A DNA stretch of 64,000 nucleotides, from NCBI RefSeq assembly GCF_003570715.1, contig NZ_QXXQ01000003.1, forward strand, positions 310,001 through 374,000. The letters are read 5' to 3'. The stretch comes from Gemmobacter lutimaris (GTDB lineage: Bacteria > Pseudomonadota > Alphaproteobacteria > Rhodobacterales > Rhodobacteraceae). The notes below the pieces were generated by a model, which was not told where the DNA came from, ran no database searches, and saw only the letters and a list, made by a program, of their open reading frames with translations. The position numbers and the translations under genes were made by a program. Below, piece by piece: positions 43,487 to 51,855 of this stretch. Within the stretch, counting starts at the first letter, position 1. Each line of letters opens with the position of its first letter.

Positions 43487-43555
43487 GGATAACCTGTGTC
43501 AGTGATACGGAAAATGTAGCAACCTGCCCCCCCTGACGGCAAGGGGGGCAAGGCA

Positions 43556-44896
43556 TCACACGGTGTCGAGATAAAGTTCGACCTGTTCCTCGGGGCTGAG
43601 CTCTGCCAGGTAATGCAGTTCCTGCCGTTTGGTCAGCACCAGATTGTGAATCAAGTCGGGCGACAGGATGCGCGGCATGATGGTCGAGCTTTCGAAGGCG
43701 TTGATGGCTTCGGCCCAGTTCGCCGGGATCTGCGGCAGGTCCAGCGCATAGGCATTGCCGGTGATGGGCGAGGGCGGCTCCATCTCGTCCTCGATGCCGA
43801 CAAGTGCCGCGCCAAGGATGGTGGCAAGCATGAGGTAGGGGTTCACGTCGCCCCCCGCCACGCGATGTTCCACCCTCCGGGCCGAGGGGCTGCCGGCCGG
43901 AATGCGGATCGCCGCCGTGCGGTTTTCGTAGCCCCAGGCGATTGCGGTGGGCGCATGTTTACCCGGCACCAGCCGGTCATAGCTGTTCTGATGCGGCGCG
44001 AAGATCAGCGTGCTGTCATGCATCGCATGCAGGCAGCCCGCCACCGCCTGACGCAGCGCTGCCGTGCCCTTTGGCCCGCCGCTGTCAAAGATATTGTCGC
44101 CGTTCTTGTCGATCACGCTGAAATGGGTGTGCAGCCCCGAGCCGGAATATTCGGCATAGGGTTTCGCCATGAAGCTGGCGGCAAAGCCGTGACGGCGGGC
44201 CAGACCCTTCACCAGCATCTTGAACAGCCATGCGTCATCCGCCGCGCGCAGCGGATCGTCGCAATGCATCAGGTTCATCTCGAACTGGCCCAGTCCGGTT
44301 TCCGAAGTGGTGGTATCGGCCGGTATGTCCATCGCCTCGCAGGCGTCGTAAAGATCGGTGAAGAAGGTGTCGAAGGCATCAAGCGCCCGGATCGACAGGG
44401 TTTCCGCCGCCTTGCGCCGCTTGCCGGACCGGGGAGAGGCGGGCACCTGCATGGTCTTGCCGCTGTCGTCGATCAGAAAGAATTCCAGCTCCATCGCGCA
44501 AACCGGGGTCAGGCCGCGCGCCTTGTAGCGCTCCACCACTGCGCGCAGGGCATGGCGGGGGTCGCCGTCATAGGGTTGACCGTTTTCGCGGAACATCCAG
44601 ATCGGCAGCAGCGCGGTTGGCGCCTCCAGCCAGGGCATCGGCATGAAGCCGCGTTCGGTGGGCTTCAGCACCCCATCCTGATCGCCCTGTTCAAAGACCA
44701 GCGGGCTGTCGTCGATGTCCTCGCCCCAGATGTCGAGGTTCAGCACCGAGAAGGGGAAGCGCGTGCCGTTCTTCACCACATTCTCGGCAAAGCGGGCGGG
44801 AATGCGCTTGCCGCGCGCCTGTCCGTTCAGGTCTGCCGCCGCTACCCGGATCGTGCGGACCTCAGGGTGTTTACGAAGCCAATCCTTCATACTCAT
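43556..44896 (-). CDS. glutamine synthetase family protein, PuuA-like (copy 2)
   Basis: The 446-residue protein has the same fold as copy 1: AMELEFFL, FEMNLMHCDDP, LHTHFSV, and the YENRTAAIRIPAGSPSARRVEHRVAGGDVNPYLMLA block. It is clearly diverged from copy 1, so it is not a recent tandem duplicate and may act on a different amine. The ATG at 44896 is chosen as the first in-frame methionine of the normal family N-terminus; no strong Shine-Dalgarno is visible and a TTG just upstream at 44908 is possible. The first gene after the transporter on the minus strand. Confidence 0.83.
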   Translation of the reverse strand: MSMKDWLRKHPEVRTIRVAAADLNGQARGKRIPARFAENVVKNGTRFPFSVLNLDIWGEDIDDSPLVFEQGDQDGVLKPTERGFMPMPWLEAPTALLPIWMFRENGQPYDGDPRHALRAVVERYKARGLTPVCAMELEFFLIDDSGKTMQVPASPRSGKRRKAAETLSIRALDAFDTFFTDLYDACEAMDIPADTTTSETGLGQFEMNLMHCDDPLRAADDAWLFKMLVKGLARRHGFAASFMAKPYAEYSGSGLHTHFSVIDKNGDNIFDSGGPKGTAALRQAVAGCLHAMHDSTLIFAPHQNSYDRLVPGKHAPTAIAWGYENRTAAIRIPAGSPSARRVEHRVAGGDVNPYLMLATILGAALVGIEDEMEPPSPITGNAYALDLPQIPANWAEAINAFESSTIMPRILSPDLIHNLVLTKRQELHYLAELSPEEQVELYLDTV

Positions 44897-45095
44897 CGTG
44901 TCATTCAAGACCGTCAGGCGCCGGTTCACCGTCGTGGGCCCTCGCGCCCGCCGGGGTGAGAGCCATGCCCTTGGCCCTTTCTCCCTTGTTCGATCCTTGC
45001 CATCCACGCCCGCCCGACGGGGCAGGGGACGCCATATGCCCCGCAGGGTGCACGGTTCGGGCGACGGCCCGAAGAATTTGATCAAATAATGGATA

Positions 45096-45923
45096 CTATC
45101 GGATCAACCTCGGACGCAAGCGAATTTTGCTGCGAATGTTCGATGGCAGGTGCCGGTTCAGCCGCCGGTTCACGAATCCGAACAAAAGGATCAGCGTCGC
45201 GGTCAGCAGGATGAAATAAAAGGCGACGATCGGATAGGGCACGAAGGGGTTGAACGTCTTGTCCGCGAAGTAGTTCGCGTAATAAAGCGCGTCGCCCCTT
45301 TGCTGAAACGCCGGGAAGCCGGAAAAGAACACCAGCGTCGTGGCGTGGAACAGGAAGATCGCCTCGTTCGTATAGGCGGGCCAGGCCAGCCGCAGCATGG
45401 TAGGCCACTGGATGCGACGGAACTTGGACCAGCCATGGATGCCGTAAGCCTCGGCCGCCTCCAGATCGCCTTTCGGCACCGACATCAGGGCACCATAGAA
45501 GATTTCGGCGGCGTAAGCGGCGGTATTGAGGAACAGCACGATCAGCGCGCCCGCCCATGCGCTTGTCAGCCAGTTGGTTGCGATATGCAGGCCGAAAATG
45601 TCGATCCCGCCGCGCGGCAGCATCACCAGCGCCGAATAGGCAAGGAAGAACTGGATGAACAGCGGCGAGCCACGGAACACGAAGATGAACCATTCGGCCG
45701 GTTTGCGCGCCCAAGGGTTGTGCGAGGCTTTCGCCATGGCCAGCGCATTGGCGAAGAAAAAGCCGAACAGCAGCGCCAGCGCGCCGAAATAGATGTTCCA
45801 GATCAGGCCTGAGCCGATCAGGGTGAATTGCTGGCACAGGGTGAAATCGCTGCGCGGCAGCAGTTTCTCGCCATAGCCGAGGCTGCGGAAGGCATAGGCA
45901 CCGACGGTTTCCCAGCAGGTCAT
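45096..45923 (-). CDS. amino-acid-type ABC transporter permease (HisM/ArtM-like)
   Basis: The 275-residue integral membrane protein is a polar amino-acid-type permease. Membrane helices and the conserved ALMSVPKGDLEAAEAYGI loop (the EAA motif that contacts the ATPase) are present. The start overlaps the end of the second permease by 4 bases, so the two are translationally coupled and form a heterodimeric channel. A hydrophilic C-terminus is rich in Arg. Confidence 0.9.
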   Translation of the reverse strand: MTCWETVGAYAFRSLGYGEKLLPRSDFTLCQQFTLIGSGLIWNIYFGALALLFGFFFANALAMAKASHNPWARKPAEWFIFVFRGSPLFIQFFLAYSALVMLPRGGIDIFGLHIATNWLTSAWAGALIVLFLNTAAYAAEIFYGALMSVPKGDLEAAEAYGIHGWSKFRRIQWPTMLRLAWPAYTNEAIFLFHATTLVFFSGFPAFQQRGDALYYANYFADKTFNPFVPYPIVAFYFILLTATLILLFGFVNRRLNRHLPSNIRSKIRLRPRLIR

Positions 45924-46801
45924 TGCGCGGCCCTCCGCATCGCCTCACCGGCGGCGGTGGCCTGACCATGGTTCAGGCGTGCCGACAGGCGGCCCAGCAG
46001 AATTTCGGAAACGCGCGTCATGCAGAGATAGGCCACCAGCAGGAAGAGGAAATACCACAGCCGCCAGTCGGGATGCGGATAGGAATAGGCTTGGGTTTTG
46101 GCGCTGCCCAGTTCGCGCGCCCAGTAAACGATGTCCTTGACCCCCAGAAGAAACAGCAGCGGCGTCGCCTTGATCAGGATCATCCACAGGTTCGACAGGC
46201 CGGGCAGCGCATAGGTCCACATCTGCGGCACCAGAATCCTGCGGAACACCTGCCGGGGCGTCATGCCATAGCTTTCTGCGGTTTCAAGCTGCGCGCGCGG
46301 CACCGCATTCATGGCACCATAGAGCACATTGGCCGCGAAAGCGCCAAAGACGATGGAAAAGGTGAAGACCGCCAGACCGAAGCCGTAAAGCTGATGCCAG
46401 ATCTGCGAGGAAGAATTCAACGGCACCTTGGCTTCGGGGCAGACACGGAATTCGAGGCCCTGCCGGATCGGCTCTTTCCAGTCGGGGCAGACGACCTGAT
46501 GTTTCATCCACTCGACCCCCTGATCAAGCGCGATGACGAAGAACATGAAGAACACGATGTCGGGGACGCCCCGCACCATGACGATGTAGATTTTCCCCAG
46601 CCAGCTGACCGGCGCGATATGGCTGCGCGCCGCCATGGCGCCGCCAAAGCCGAAGGCCAGCGCGGTCGGCGCGGTCACGGCAAGCAGGGTCAGCACCGTC
46701 AGGAACGATGTGTAGAAGTCGAGGTGCTTGCCGGAGGTCAGATAGCAAAAAAGCCAGCTGAACCCTTCAAGCGCCTTCGGGTCGGCGCAATGGCTGAACA
46801 T
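45920..46801 (-). CDS. amino-acid-type ABC transporter permease (HisQ-like)
   Basis: The 293-residue permease has several membrane segments and the EAA-type loop ALYGAMNAVPRAQLETAESYGM-like region (about residues 170-195) for ATPase contact. It contains a longer-than-usual periplasmic insertion around residues 100-135 with two cysteines (VVCPDW and RVCPEA), which is not common in this family and could form a disulfide. It pairs with the next permease in one transporter. Confidence 0.9.
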   Translation of the reverse strand: MFSHCADPKALEGFSWLFCYLTSGKHLDFYTSFLTVLTLLAVTAPTALAFGFGGAMAARSHIAPVSWLGKIYIVMVRGVPDIVFFMFFVIALDQGVEWMKHQVVCPDWKEPIRQGLEFRVCPEAKVPLNSSSQIWHQLYGFGLAVFTFSIVFGAFAANVLYGAMNAVPRAQLETAESYGMTPRQVFRRILVPQMWTYALPGLSNLWMILIKATPLLFLLGVKDIVYWARELGSAKTQAYSYPHPDWRLWYFLFLLVAYLCMTRVSEILLGRLSARLNHGQATAAGEAMRRAAQ

Positions 46802-46841
46802 GGGGGACAGATCGCTGGGGCCGCACGGGGCAGGTCGGAAA

Positions 46842-46866
46842 GCCCCGCCGGACGAACCGGCGGGGC
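46842..46866 (-). other. stem-loop between the binding-protein gene and the permease gene
   Basis: A perfect 10-bp stem (GCCCCGCCGG/CCGGCGGGGC) with a 5-base loop lies between the binding-protein stop and the permease start on the minus strand. It has no T-tract, so a role in mRNA stability or partial attenuation is more likely than full termination. This position is typical for lowering permease relative to binding-protein levels. Confidence 0.55.
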
Positions 46867-46876
46867 AGGGGCGAAA

Positions 46877-47596
46877 TCAGAACAGCGGCGTTTCTTCGCC
46901 GAAGTGCTTTTTCAGCGCGGCGTTCAGGGTGCCGTCGGCTTTCATCGACTGGATCGCGGCAGTGAATTTCTCGCGCAGTTCCGTATCGCTTTGACGGAAG
47001 CCGAGGCCGACACCGCCGCCGAGTTCCACATCATCGCCCACGAACATCAGTTCGCCGTTCGACTGTTCCACATAAGGCTTCAGGAAGTCCTTGTCGGCGA
47101 AGACCGCTGCCGCCTCGCCGTTGCGCACGGCACCGATGGTTTCATCGGGGGTGGCGAATTCCAGCAGCGTGGCACCGGATTCGGCGACGTAGCCCGCCTG
47201 GATGGTGCCGACCTGCGCCGAGATGACGCCCTTCAGATCGGCGCCTTCTTCCGCAGCGACATAGGCCGAGGCGGCTGGCGGGAAGTAGTTTTCCGAGAAG
47301 CTGATGACCTTCGAGCGTTCGTCAGTGATGCTCATGCCCGCGATGATGACATCATAGTTGCCCGATTGCAGGTTCGGGATGATCGAATCCCAGTCGTTCG
47401 TCACCCATTCACAGGTGAGTTCGGCACGCTTGCACAGCTCGTCTCCGACTTCGCGTTCAAACCCGGCGACCTGACCGTTGTCGTCGATGAAGTTGAAGGG
47501 CGGGTAGGCGCCCTCGGTGCCCAGACGCACGGTCTGCGCGGCCGCGGCCCCGCCGGTCAGCGCCAGAAGCGCGGTGGCAAGAAGCAGTTTCTTCAT
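46877..47596 (-). CDS. ABC transporter periplasmic substrate-binding protein (family 3)
   Basis: The 239-residue precursor begins with a clear Sec signal peptide cleaved near residue 20 (AAA|QT). The mature part shows the family 3 polar-amino-acid signatures: RLGTEGAYPPFNFID, DWDSIIPNLQSGNYDVIIAGMSITDER and a DKDFLKPYVEQ middle. Family 3 usually binds amino acids rather than polyamines, so the imported compound may be an amino acid or an amine derivative. The ATG at 47596 follows a GGGGAG. Confidence 0.92.
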   Translation of the reverse strand: MKKLLLATALLALTGGAAAAQTVRLGTEGAYPPFNFIDDNGQVAGFEREVGDELCKRAELTCEWVTNDWDSIIPNLQSGNYDVIIAGMSITDERSKVISFSENYFPPAASAYVAAEEGADLKGVISAQVGTIQAGYVAESGATLLEFATPDETIGAVRNGEAAAVFADKDFLKPYVEQSNGELMFVGDDVELGGGVGLGFRQSDTELREKFTAAIQSMKADGTLNAALKKHFGEETPLF

Positions 47597-47628
47597 TGGT
47601 AGTCTCCCCATGGTGATACGATTATGCG

Positions 47629-47662
47629 GGCCTGACAGGAGGGCAGCGCCCCATGTCAGGCC
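47629..47662 (-). other. stem-loop between the ATPase and binding-protein genes
   Basis: Positions 47629-47637 and 47654-47662 form a perfect 9-bp stem (GGCCTGACA/TGTCAGGCC) with a 16-base loop, overlapping the ATPase stop. No T-tract follows. It could stabilise upstream mRNA or slow transcription before the binding-protein gene. Confidence 0.45.
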
Positions 47663-48456
47663 ATGGTGGCCGAAAGGAAACCGCGCAGCCGTTCTGTCTG
47701 CGGATTTCCGAAAAGCTGATCAGGCGGGCCTTCCTCCTCGATCCGGCCCTGATGCAGGAAGACGACGTGATCGGACACATCATTGGCCATCTTCATGTCA
47801 TGGGTCACGATGATCATGGTCCGGCCCTCCTCAGCCAGTGCCTTGATCACCTTCACCACTTCCTGTTCAAGTTCGGGGTCCAGCGCCGAGGTGGGTTCAT
47901 CGAACAGAAGCGCGCGCGGCTCCATGCACAGGGCGCGGGCGATCGCGGCACGCTGCTGCTGGCCACCGGAAAGCTGCGCGGGCCAGGCATCGGCCTTGTC
48001 GGCAATGCCCACCTTGGCCAGATATTCGCGCGCTTTTGCCTCAACCTCTTTCGGGTCACGTTTCAGCACCGTCACCGGCGCTTCCATCACGTTTTGCAGG
48101 ATGGTCAGATGCGCCCAAAGGTTGAACTGCTGGAACACCATCGACAGGTTGGTGCGGATCCGCAGCACCTGCGCCTTGTCGGCCGGGTGACGGTGCAGGC
48201 CGGTGCCCTTCCAGTGGACGGCCTCACCCTCGAACAGAATGTCGCCCTGCTGGCTGTCCTCCAGCAGGTTGCAGCACCGCAGAAGCGTCGATTTGCCGGA
48301 CCCGGACGACCCGATGAGCGAAATGACATGGCCTTTCGGCGCAGCCAATCCAACGCCCTTCAGAACCTCCAGCGGACCGTAGGACTTGTGAAGATCGCGG
48401 ATCTCGATGACCGGAACGGAACTGTCCGGGGCGGTCGTAAGTTTATCGGCAGTCAC
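47656..48456 (-). CDS. amino-acid-type ABC transporter ATP-binding protein
   Basis: The 266-residue ATPase has Walker A GSSGSGKS, Q-loop VFQQFNLW, signature LSGGQQQRAAIARAL and Walker B LLFDEPTSALDPE with the D-loop, plus the H-loop VTHDM. It is close to HisP/GlnQ. It is the first gene of the minus-strand cluster 48456 to 38804, which has tight spacings, so the transporter and the PuuAB-like enzymes are probably expressed together. The gap to the PhnD-like gene upstream (48457-48592) is 136 bases and probably holds the cluster promoter. Confidence 0.93.
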   Translation of the reverse strand: MTADKLTTAPDSSVPVIEIRDLHKSYGPLEVLKGVGLAAPKGHVISLIGSSGSGKSTLLRCCNLLEDSQQGDILFEGEAVHWKGTGLHRHPADKAQVLRIRTNLSMVFQQFNLWAHLTILQNVMEAPVTVLKRDPKEVEAKAREYLAKVGIADKADAWPAQLSGGQQQRAAIARALCMEPRALLFDEPTSALDPELEQEVVKVIKALAEEGRTMIIVTHDMKMANDVSDHVVFLHQGRIEEEGPPDQLFGNPQTERLRGFLSATMA

Positions 48457-48562
48457 GGTTTCTCGCTTGTCGTTGGCCTGTCAGGCTCCCTTGACGGTCG
48501 AGTAGTGCGGAATTCCTGACGCATTGCAACGCCAATTGTGTCGGAACAAACAGAGTTGCCTG

Positions 48563-48590
48563 CAAAACGGGCAATCTGCCCGCCCGTTTT
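48563..48590 (-). terminator. rho-independent terminator of the PhnD-like gene
   Basis: Positions 48564-48572 and 48582-48590 form a perfect 9-bp stem (AAAACGGGC/GCCCGTTTT) with a 9-base loop. On the minus strand it follows the stop at 48593 by only a few bases, and the stem itself ends in four T. Confidence 0.75.
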
Positions 48591-48592
48591 GG

Positions 48593-49360
48593 TCAGTCGC
48601 GTGCCAATACGGGCGGTGGCGGAATCGGCACGGCAAGATAGTCGGCGGCCGGAATGGTGATCAGCCCGCAAAGCCCCAGCGCCGCCCTGTCATCGGGGGG
48701 AAGCGTGACGATGGCATCGGCCACGGCCCCGGCCAGCGGCGCGGGGTCGGTGCCGCGGGCCGTGACATAGGGCAAGCCGGGGGTGGGTTCCGTCAGGCCA
48801 ATGACACGGAGCCGCGCCGACAGCTCTGGCTCCCATCGCATCAAAAGCCGCCATGTCACCGCATCCAGGCTGGCCCAATCGGCCCGGCCTTCGACCAAGG
48901 CACGGGCAGAGGCGACATGGCCGCCGGTTTCCAGCGCGGGGCGGATCGGCATCCCGAGGTGAGCCATATGGTTCGCCGCCGCCGCCCAGCCGGATTGCGA
49001 GCGCGGCTCGTTGAAGGCAAAGGCTGCATTGGCGAAATCGGCCGGTTCCGCTCGTGGATCATCGCCGCGCGCGACCAGAACGCTGCGATAATAGCCGGGC
49101 GGGCAGCCTTCCACGCCGAAATCCGGGGTGCCGACCAGTGTCACCACATCCTTCAATTCTGTGCGGTAAGGCATGCCACAGGTCTGCGACAGCAACAGGT
49201 CGGGCGAATGCCACCCGGCCCACCACGCGCGTTCGTCGCGGGTCAGCGCGTCGGGGGCGTCGATGCCACGCTTGCGCAGGCCGTCGCGGATCAGCGACCA
49301 GTAAAGATCGGTCGAGGCGCGCAATTCGGGGCGGTCATACATGCCAAGGGCGGCGATCAT
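48593..49360 (-). CDS. PhnD/SsuA-like substrate-binding-fold protein without signal peptide
   Basis: The 255-residue protein matches the periplasmic binding-protein fold of the PhnD/SsuA group (LYWSLIRDGLRKRG, the DLLLSQTCGMPYRTEL hinge segment and GWAAAANHMAHLG, then a DAVTW-centred middle). It has no signal peptide and no transporter partner nearby. Such orphan proteins occur beside unrelated genes in Rhodobacteraceae; the ligand is unknown. The start ATG overlaps the terB stop by 4 bases, so the two are coupled. Confidence 0.75.
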   Translation of the reverse strand: MIAALGMYDRPELRASTDLYWSLIRDGLRKRGIDAPDALTRDERAWWAGWHSPDLLLSQTCGMPYRTELKDVVTLVGTPDFGVEGCPPGYYRSVLVARGDDPRAEPADFANAAFAFNEPRSQSGWAAAANHMAHLGMPIRPALETGGHVASARALVEGRADWASLDAVTWRLLMRWEPELSARLRVIGLTEPTPGLPYVTARGTDPAPLAGAVADAIVTLPPDDRAALGLCGLITIPAADYLAVPIPPPPVLARD

Positions 49361-49797
49361 TGCGCCGCCTCTGCCCGCTGCCGCGCCTGTGCGGATTCCA
49401 CATCGGTCAGCCCCAGCAGGTTTGAAATCAGCCGCAAGACCTGATCCTCGTCATCCGAGCGTTCGCCGTCGGCCAGCGCCACGGTCCAGAGCCCCTCGAC
49501 CAGCGCCGCCCGCGCCTCCAGCGGCACTGCCTCTTTCAGTGCACGGGTAAAACGCACCGTATCGGGGGCCGAAGCTTCCAGTGCCTCGGCCTCGGCGCGC
49601 AATGCAGCGGCTGCAAAGGGCGAAAGGCCATGCGTGCGCGCCAGAACCGCGTCGATCCTTGCCTGTTCGGCAGGGTCATAGATGCCATCCGCCCGCGCCA
49701 CACGCACCAGCAAGGCCGCAAGCGCGATTTGTGCCTCGTCGGCGCCAAGACGGGCCGGGGCCGGGGAGGTCAGATGTCGAAGCAGCTTTTCAAACAT
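49357..49797 (-). CDS. TerB-like (DjlA N-terminal) family protein
   Basis: The 146-residue soluble helical protein has the TerB-fold pattern: an acidic metal-binding-like loop VARADGIYDPAEQARID near residue 33 and a second one ALADGERSDDEDQVL near residue 108, with the spacing typical of the family. Tellurite resistance has not been established for such stand-alone chromosomal copies, and no terACDZ gene is nearby, so I give only the fold. Confidence 0.82.
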   Translation of the reverse strand: MFEKLLRHLTSPAPARLGADEAQIALAALLVRVARADGIYDPAEQARIDAVLARTHGLSPFAAAALRAEAEALEASAPDTVRFTRALKEAVPLEARAALVEGLWTVALADGERSDDEDQVLRLISNLLGLTDVESAQARQRAEAAQ

Positions 49798-49818
49798 TGC
49801 AGATCCCGTTCATTGCCC

Positions 49819-50115
49819 TCAGCCCGCGTCCCATCCGGTCACGATTACCACATCTGCGCGTGAGACGGGTTCCCGCAGCGCTTTGGCGGCCTGATATTCC
49901 GGGCTGTGATAACAGGCTGTCGCCGCTTCGAGGCTGGGAAATTCCAGGACCACAGTGCGGGCGCGGGCCGTGCCCTCGACCACCTGTTGCGCCCCGCCCC
50001 GCACCAGAAACCGCGCACCATGTTGCGCGAAAGGCAGCGCATTGGCCTGCCGGTAGGCATCGTAAGCCTCGGCATCGTCAATATCGACATGGGCAACCCA
50101 ATAGGCTTTGGTCAT
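49819..50115 (-). CDS. DUF1330 domain-containing protein
   Basis: A 98-residue alpha/beta protein of the DUF1330 family (dimeric ferredoxin-like alpha-beta barrel), with KAYWVAHVDIDDAEAYDAY at the start and the CYHSPEYQAAKALRE helix. No catalytic role is established. It overlaps the downstream end of the PhzF-like gene by 4 bases, so it is in the same transcript as PhzF and RlmJ genes. Confidence 0.86.
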   Translation of the reverse strand: MTKAYWVAHVDIDDAEAYDAYRQANALPFAQHGARFLVRGGAQQVVEGTARARTVVLEFPSLEAATACYHSPEYQAAKALREPVSRADVVIVTGWDAG

Positions 50116-51026
50116 GCCTGCTCTCCCGGTATGCGGATATGGCCTTGTGCCACCGGGACGGCGCCGCCGCGAATGCGGATCGCGCGCAGCCCGTCCGGGC
50201 CGTAGTCAACCGTCATGGTCAGATCGGAGGCGCGACCCATCTCGACCCCTTGCCGCAGCCGGAACACTTGCGTGCCGCTGCGCAAAACCCGCGCGGCCCG
50301 CAACTGCGCCGCCAGAATGGCGGTGGCGGAGCCGGTGGCCGGGTCTTCCGGGATGCCCGCGGTGGGTGAAAACATCCGCGCGCGGAAATCGCAATCTGTG
50401 CCTTCGGTGTAAAGATAAGCGCTGTCCACCCCGGCGCTGTCCATCAGCCCGGACCAGTGCGGTTCGATCGGGCGGGCACGCGCCAGCACTTCCAGAGAAG
50501 AGACGGGAACGTAGAGAAAACTTGGCCCGCCCTGCCAGATGCCGGGGCGATGGGCGGCGAAACCGATGTCGGCCTCATCAATGTCCAGCGCCTTGGCAAT
50601 CAGGTCAGCAGGGGCCTGACCGGGTGCTGCCTTGGGCAGCACCGGGGCGGTGAATTCGGCTTCCACCACATCACCGCGCCGCATGACGGACACCGGAACC
50701 AGCCCGGCTTCTTCCTCGAGCGCCAGATCAGCGGTGAAATCACCGGGGCCCTGCGCGCGGGTGGCCAGAAGGATGGCGCAGCCTATAGTTGGATGACCGG
50801 CGAAGGGAATCTCGGCCGTCGGAAAGAAGATCCGAACCCGCGCGGTATGTGCGGGGTTCACCGGGGGCTGGACGAAAATCGTCTCGGACAGGTTGAATTC
50901 GCGCGCGATGACCTGCATCTGTCGCGCCGACAGCACCTCGGCCCCCAGCACCACGGCCAGCGGGTTCCCGGCAAAGGGCCTGTCGGTGAAAACGTCCAGC
51001 GTGTGAAATTCCAGCATGTCGGTCAT
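50112..51026 (-). CDS. PhzF family isomerase-like protein
   Basis: The 304-residue protein has the PhzF fold, two similar alpha/beta halves. The catalytic Glu lies in FNLSETIFV (about residue 46), and the second-half PFAGHPT and DPATGSATAILAAQL segments contact the substrate. Members isomerise or epimerise small carbonyl compounds; no phenazine gene is here, so the reaction is unknown. The start at 51026 overlaps the rlmJ stop by 4 bases, and the frame open further upstream runs antisense into rlmJ. Confidence 0.86.
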   Translation of the reverse strand: MTDMLEFHTLDVFTDRPFAGNPLAVVLGAEVLSARQMQVIAREFNLSETIFVQPPVNPAHTARVRIFFPTAEIPFAGHPTIGCAILLATRAQGPGDFTADLALEEEAGLVPVSVMRRGDVVEAEFTAPVLPKAAPGQAPADLIAKALDIDEADIGFAAHRPGIWQGGPSFLYVPVSSLEVLARARPIEPHWSGLMDSAGVDSAYLYTEGTDCDFRARMFSPTAGIPEDPATGSATAILAAQLRAARVLRSGTQVFRLRQGVEMGRASDLTMTVDYGPDGLRAIRIRGGAVPVAQGHIRIPGEQA

Positions 51027-51799
51027 GGTGCCTTGAACAGCCTTGAAAGATCGGCCGCCGTCTCGGCCAGACCCCAGGGTGGGTTCACCACAAACATGCC
51101 CGAGCCGATCATGCGGTGCCCCGGACGCACGGGCGGAAAGCGCACTTCGTGGCGCAGGTGATCGGGGTGGTTCTGCTCCAGCCTCTCCAGCATGCCGCGA
51201 TGTGCGCCCGTGGTCAGGATCGGATACCAGAGCATCAGGATCCCCACGTTCCATTTCCGCGCGATGGCGGCGAAATGCTTGGGGATGGCCTGATAATCCT
51301 CCTTCACCTCATAGGAGGGATCGCACAGCAGCAGCCCGCGCCGGGGCGTGGGCGGCGTCAGCGCCAGCGCAAGGTCAAAGCCGTCGCGCTTGTAGATATG
51401 CGCCGAAAAATGCGCCATCGCCTCGGTCAGGGCGGCATGTTCCTGCGGGTGCAGCTCGGCCAGATGGATCTTGTCCATGTCGCGCAACGACAGTGCGGCG
51501 ACCATGGGCGAGCCGGGATAGGCCATTTCCCCCCAGCGCCCGCGCACCGCATTCAGCCGCTGCCGATAGGGGTGATCTACGGGCAAGCGGCGTTCCAGCG
51601 CCGAAATGCCGCCAGCCGCCTCGCCCGTTTTCAGCGCCTCGTCGCTGCCAAGGTCATAAAGCCCGCGACCGGCGTGCGTCTCGATATAGGTAAGCGGCTT
51701 GTCCTTGCCCACAAGATATTGCAGGGCCGAGGCCAGCAGCGCGTGTTTCTGCACATCGGCCGGGTTCCCGGCATGGTAGATATGTTGGTAAGACAGCAT
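51023..51799 (-). CDS. rlmJ: 23S rRNA (adenine-2030-N6)-methyltransferase RlmJ
   Basis: Methylates A2030 of 23S rRNA. The 258-residue protein has the SAM-binding THAGRGLYDL, a YHAGNPADVQKHALL start and a DPSYEVKEDY catalytic motif (a DPPY-type motif with Ser in the third position). The late GHRMIGSGMFVVNPPWGL block is characteristic of RlmJ. The first gene of the tight minus-strand set rlmJ-phzF-DUF1330. Confidence 0.93.
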   Translation of the reverse strand: MLSYQHIYHAGNPADVQKHALLASALQYLVGKDKPLTYIETHAGRGLYDLGSDEALKTGEAAGGISALERRLPVDHPYRQRLNAVRGRWGEMAYPGSPMVAALSLRDMDKIHLAELHPQEHAALTEAMAHFSAHIYKRDGFDLALALTPPTPRRGLLLCDPSYEVKEDYQAIPKHFAAIARKWNVGILMLWYPILTTGAHRGMLERLEQNHPDHLRHEVRFPPVRPGHRMIGSGMFVVNPPWGLAETAADLSRLFKAP

Positions 51800-51855
51800 G
51801 GGTCAGGCGTAGCCCCGGCAGGGCTGCGCCGCAAGAGAAATAGCCGTGAGCAGCG

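Noticed and set aside
41405-43492. A 695-codon plus-strand frame across the PuuAB-like genes.
   Set aside because: It is antisense to three genes with clear family motifs and shows no domain; this is a codon-bias artefact.
45060-45100. A TTGATCAA palindrome at the end of the second permease gene region as an FNR-type site.
   Set aside because: FNR sites need TTGAT-N4-ATCAA. The spacer here is absent and the palindrome is common by chance.
49357-49797. Tellurite resistance as function of the TerB-like gene.
   Set aside because: Only the fold is supported. No other ter gene is present, so I did not assign the resistance.
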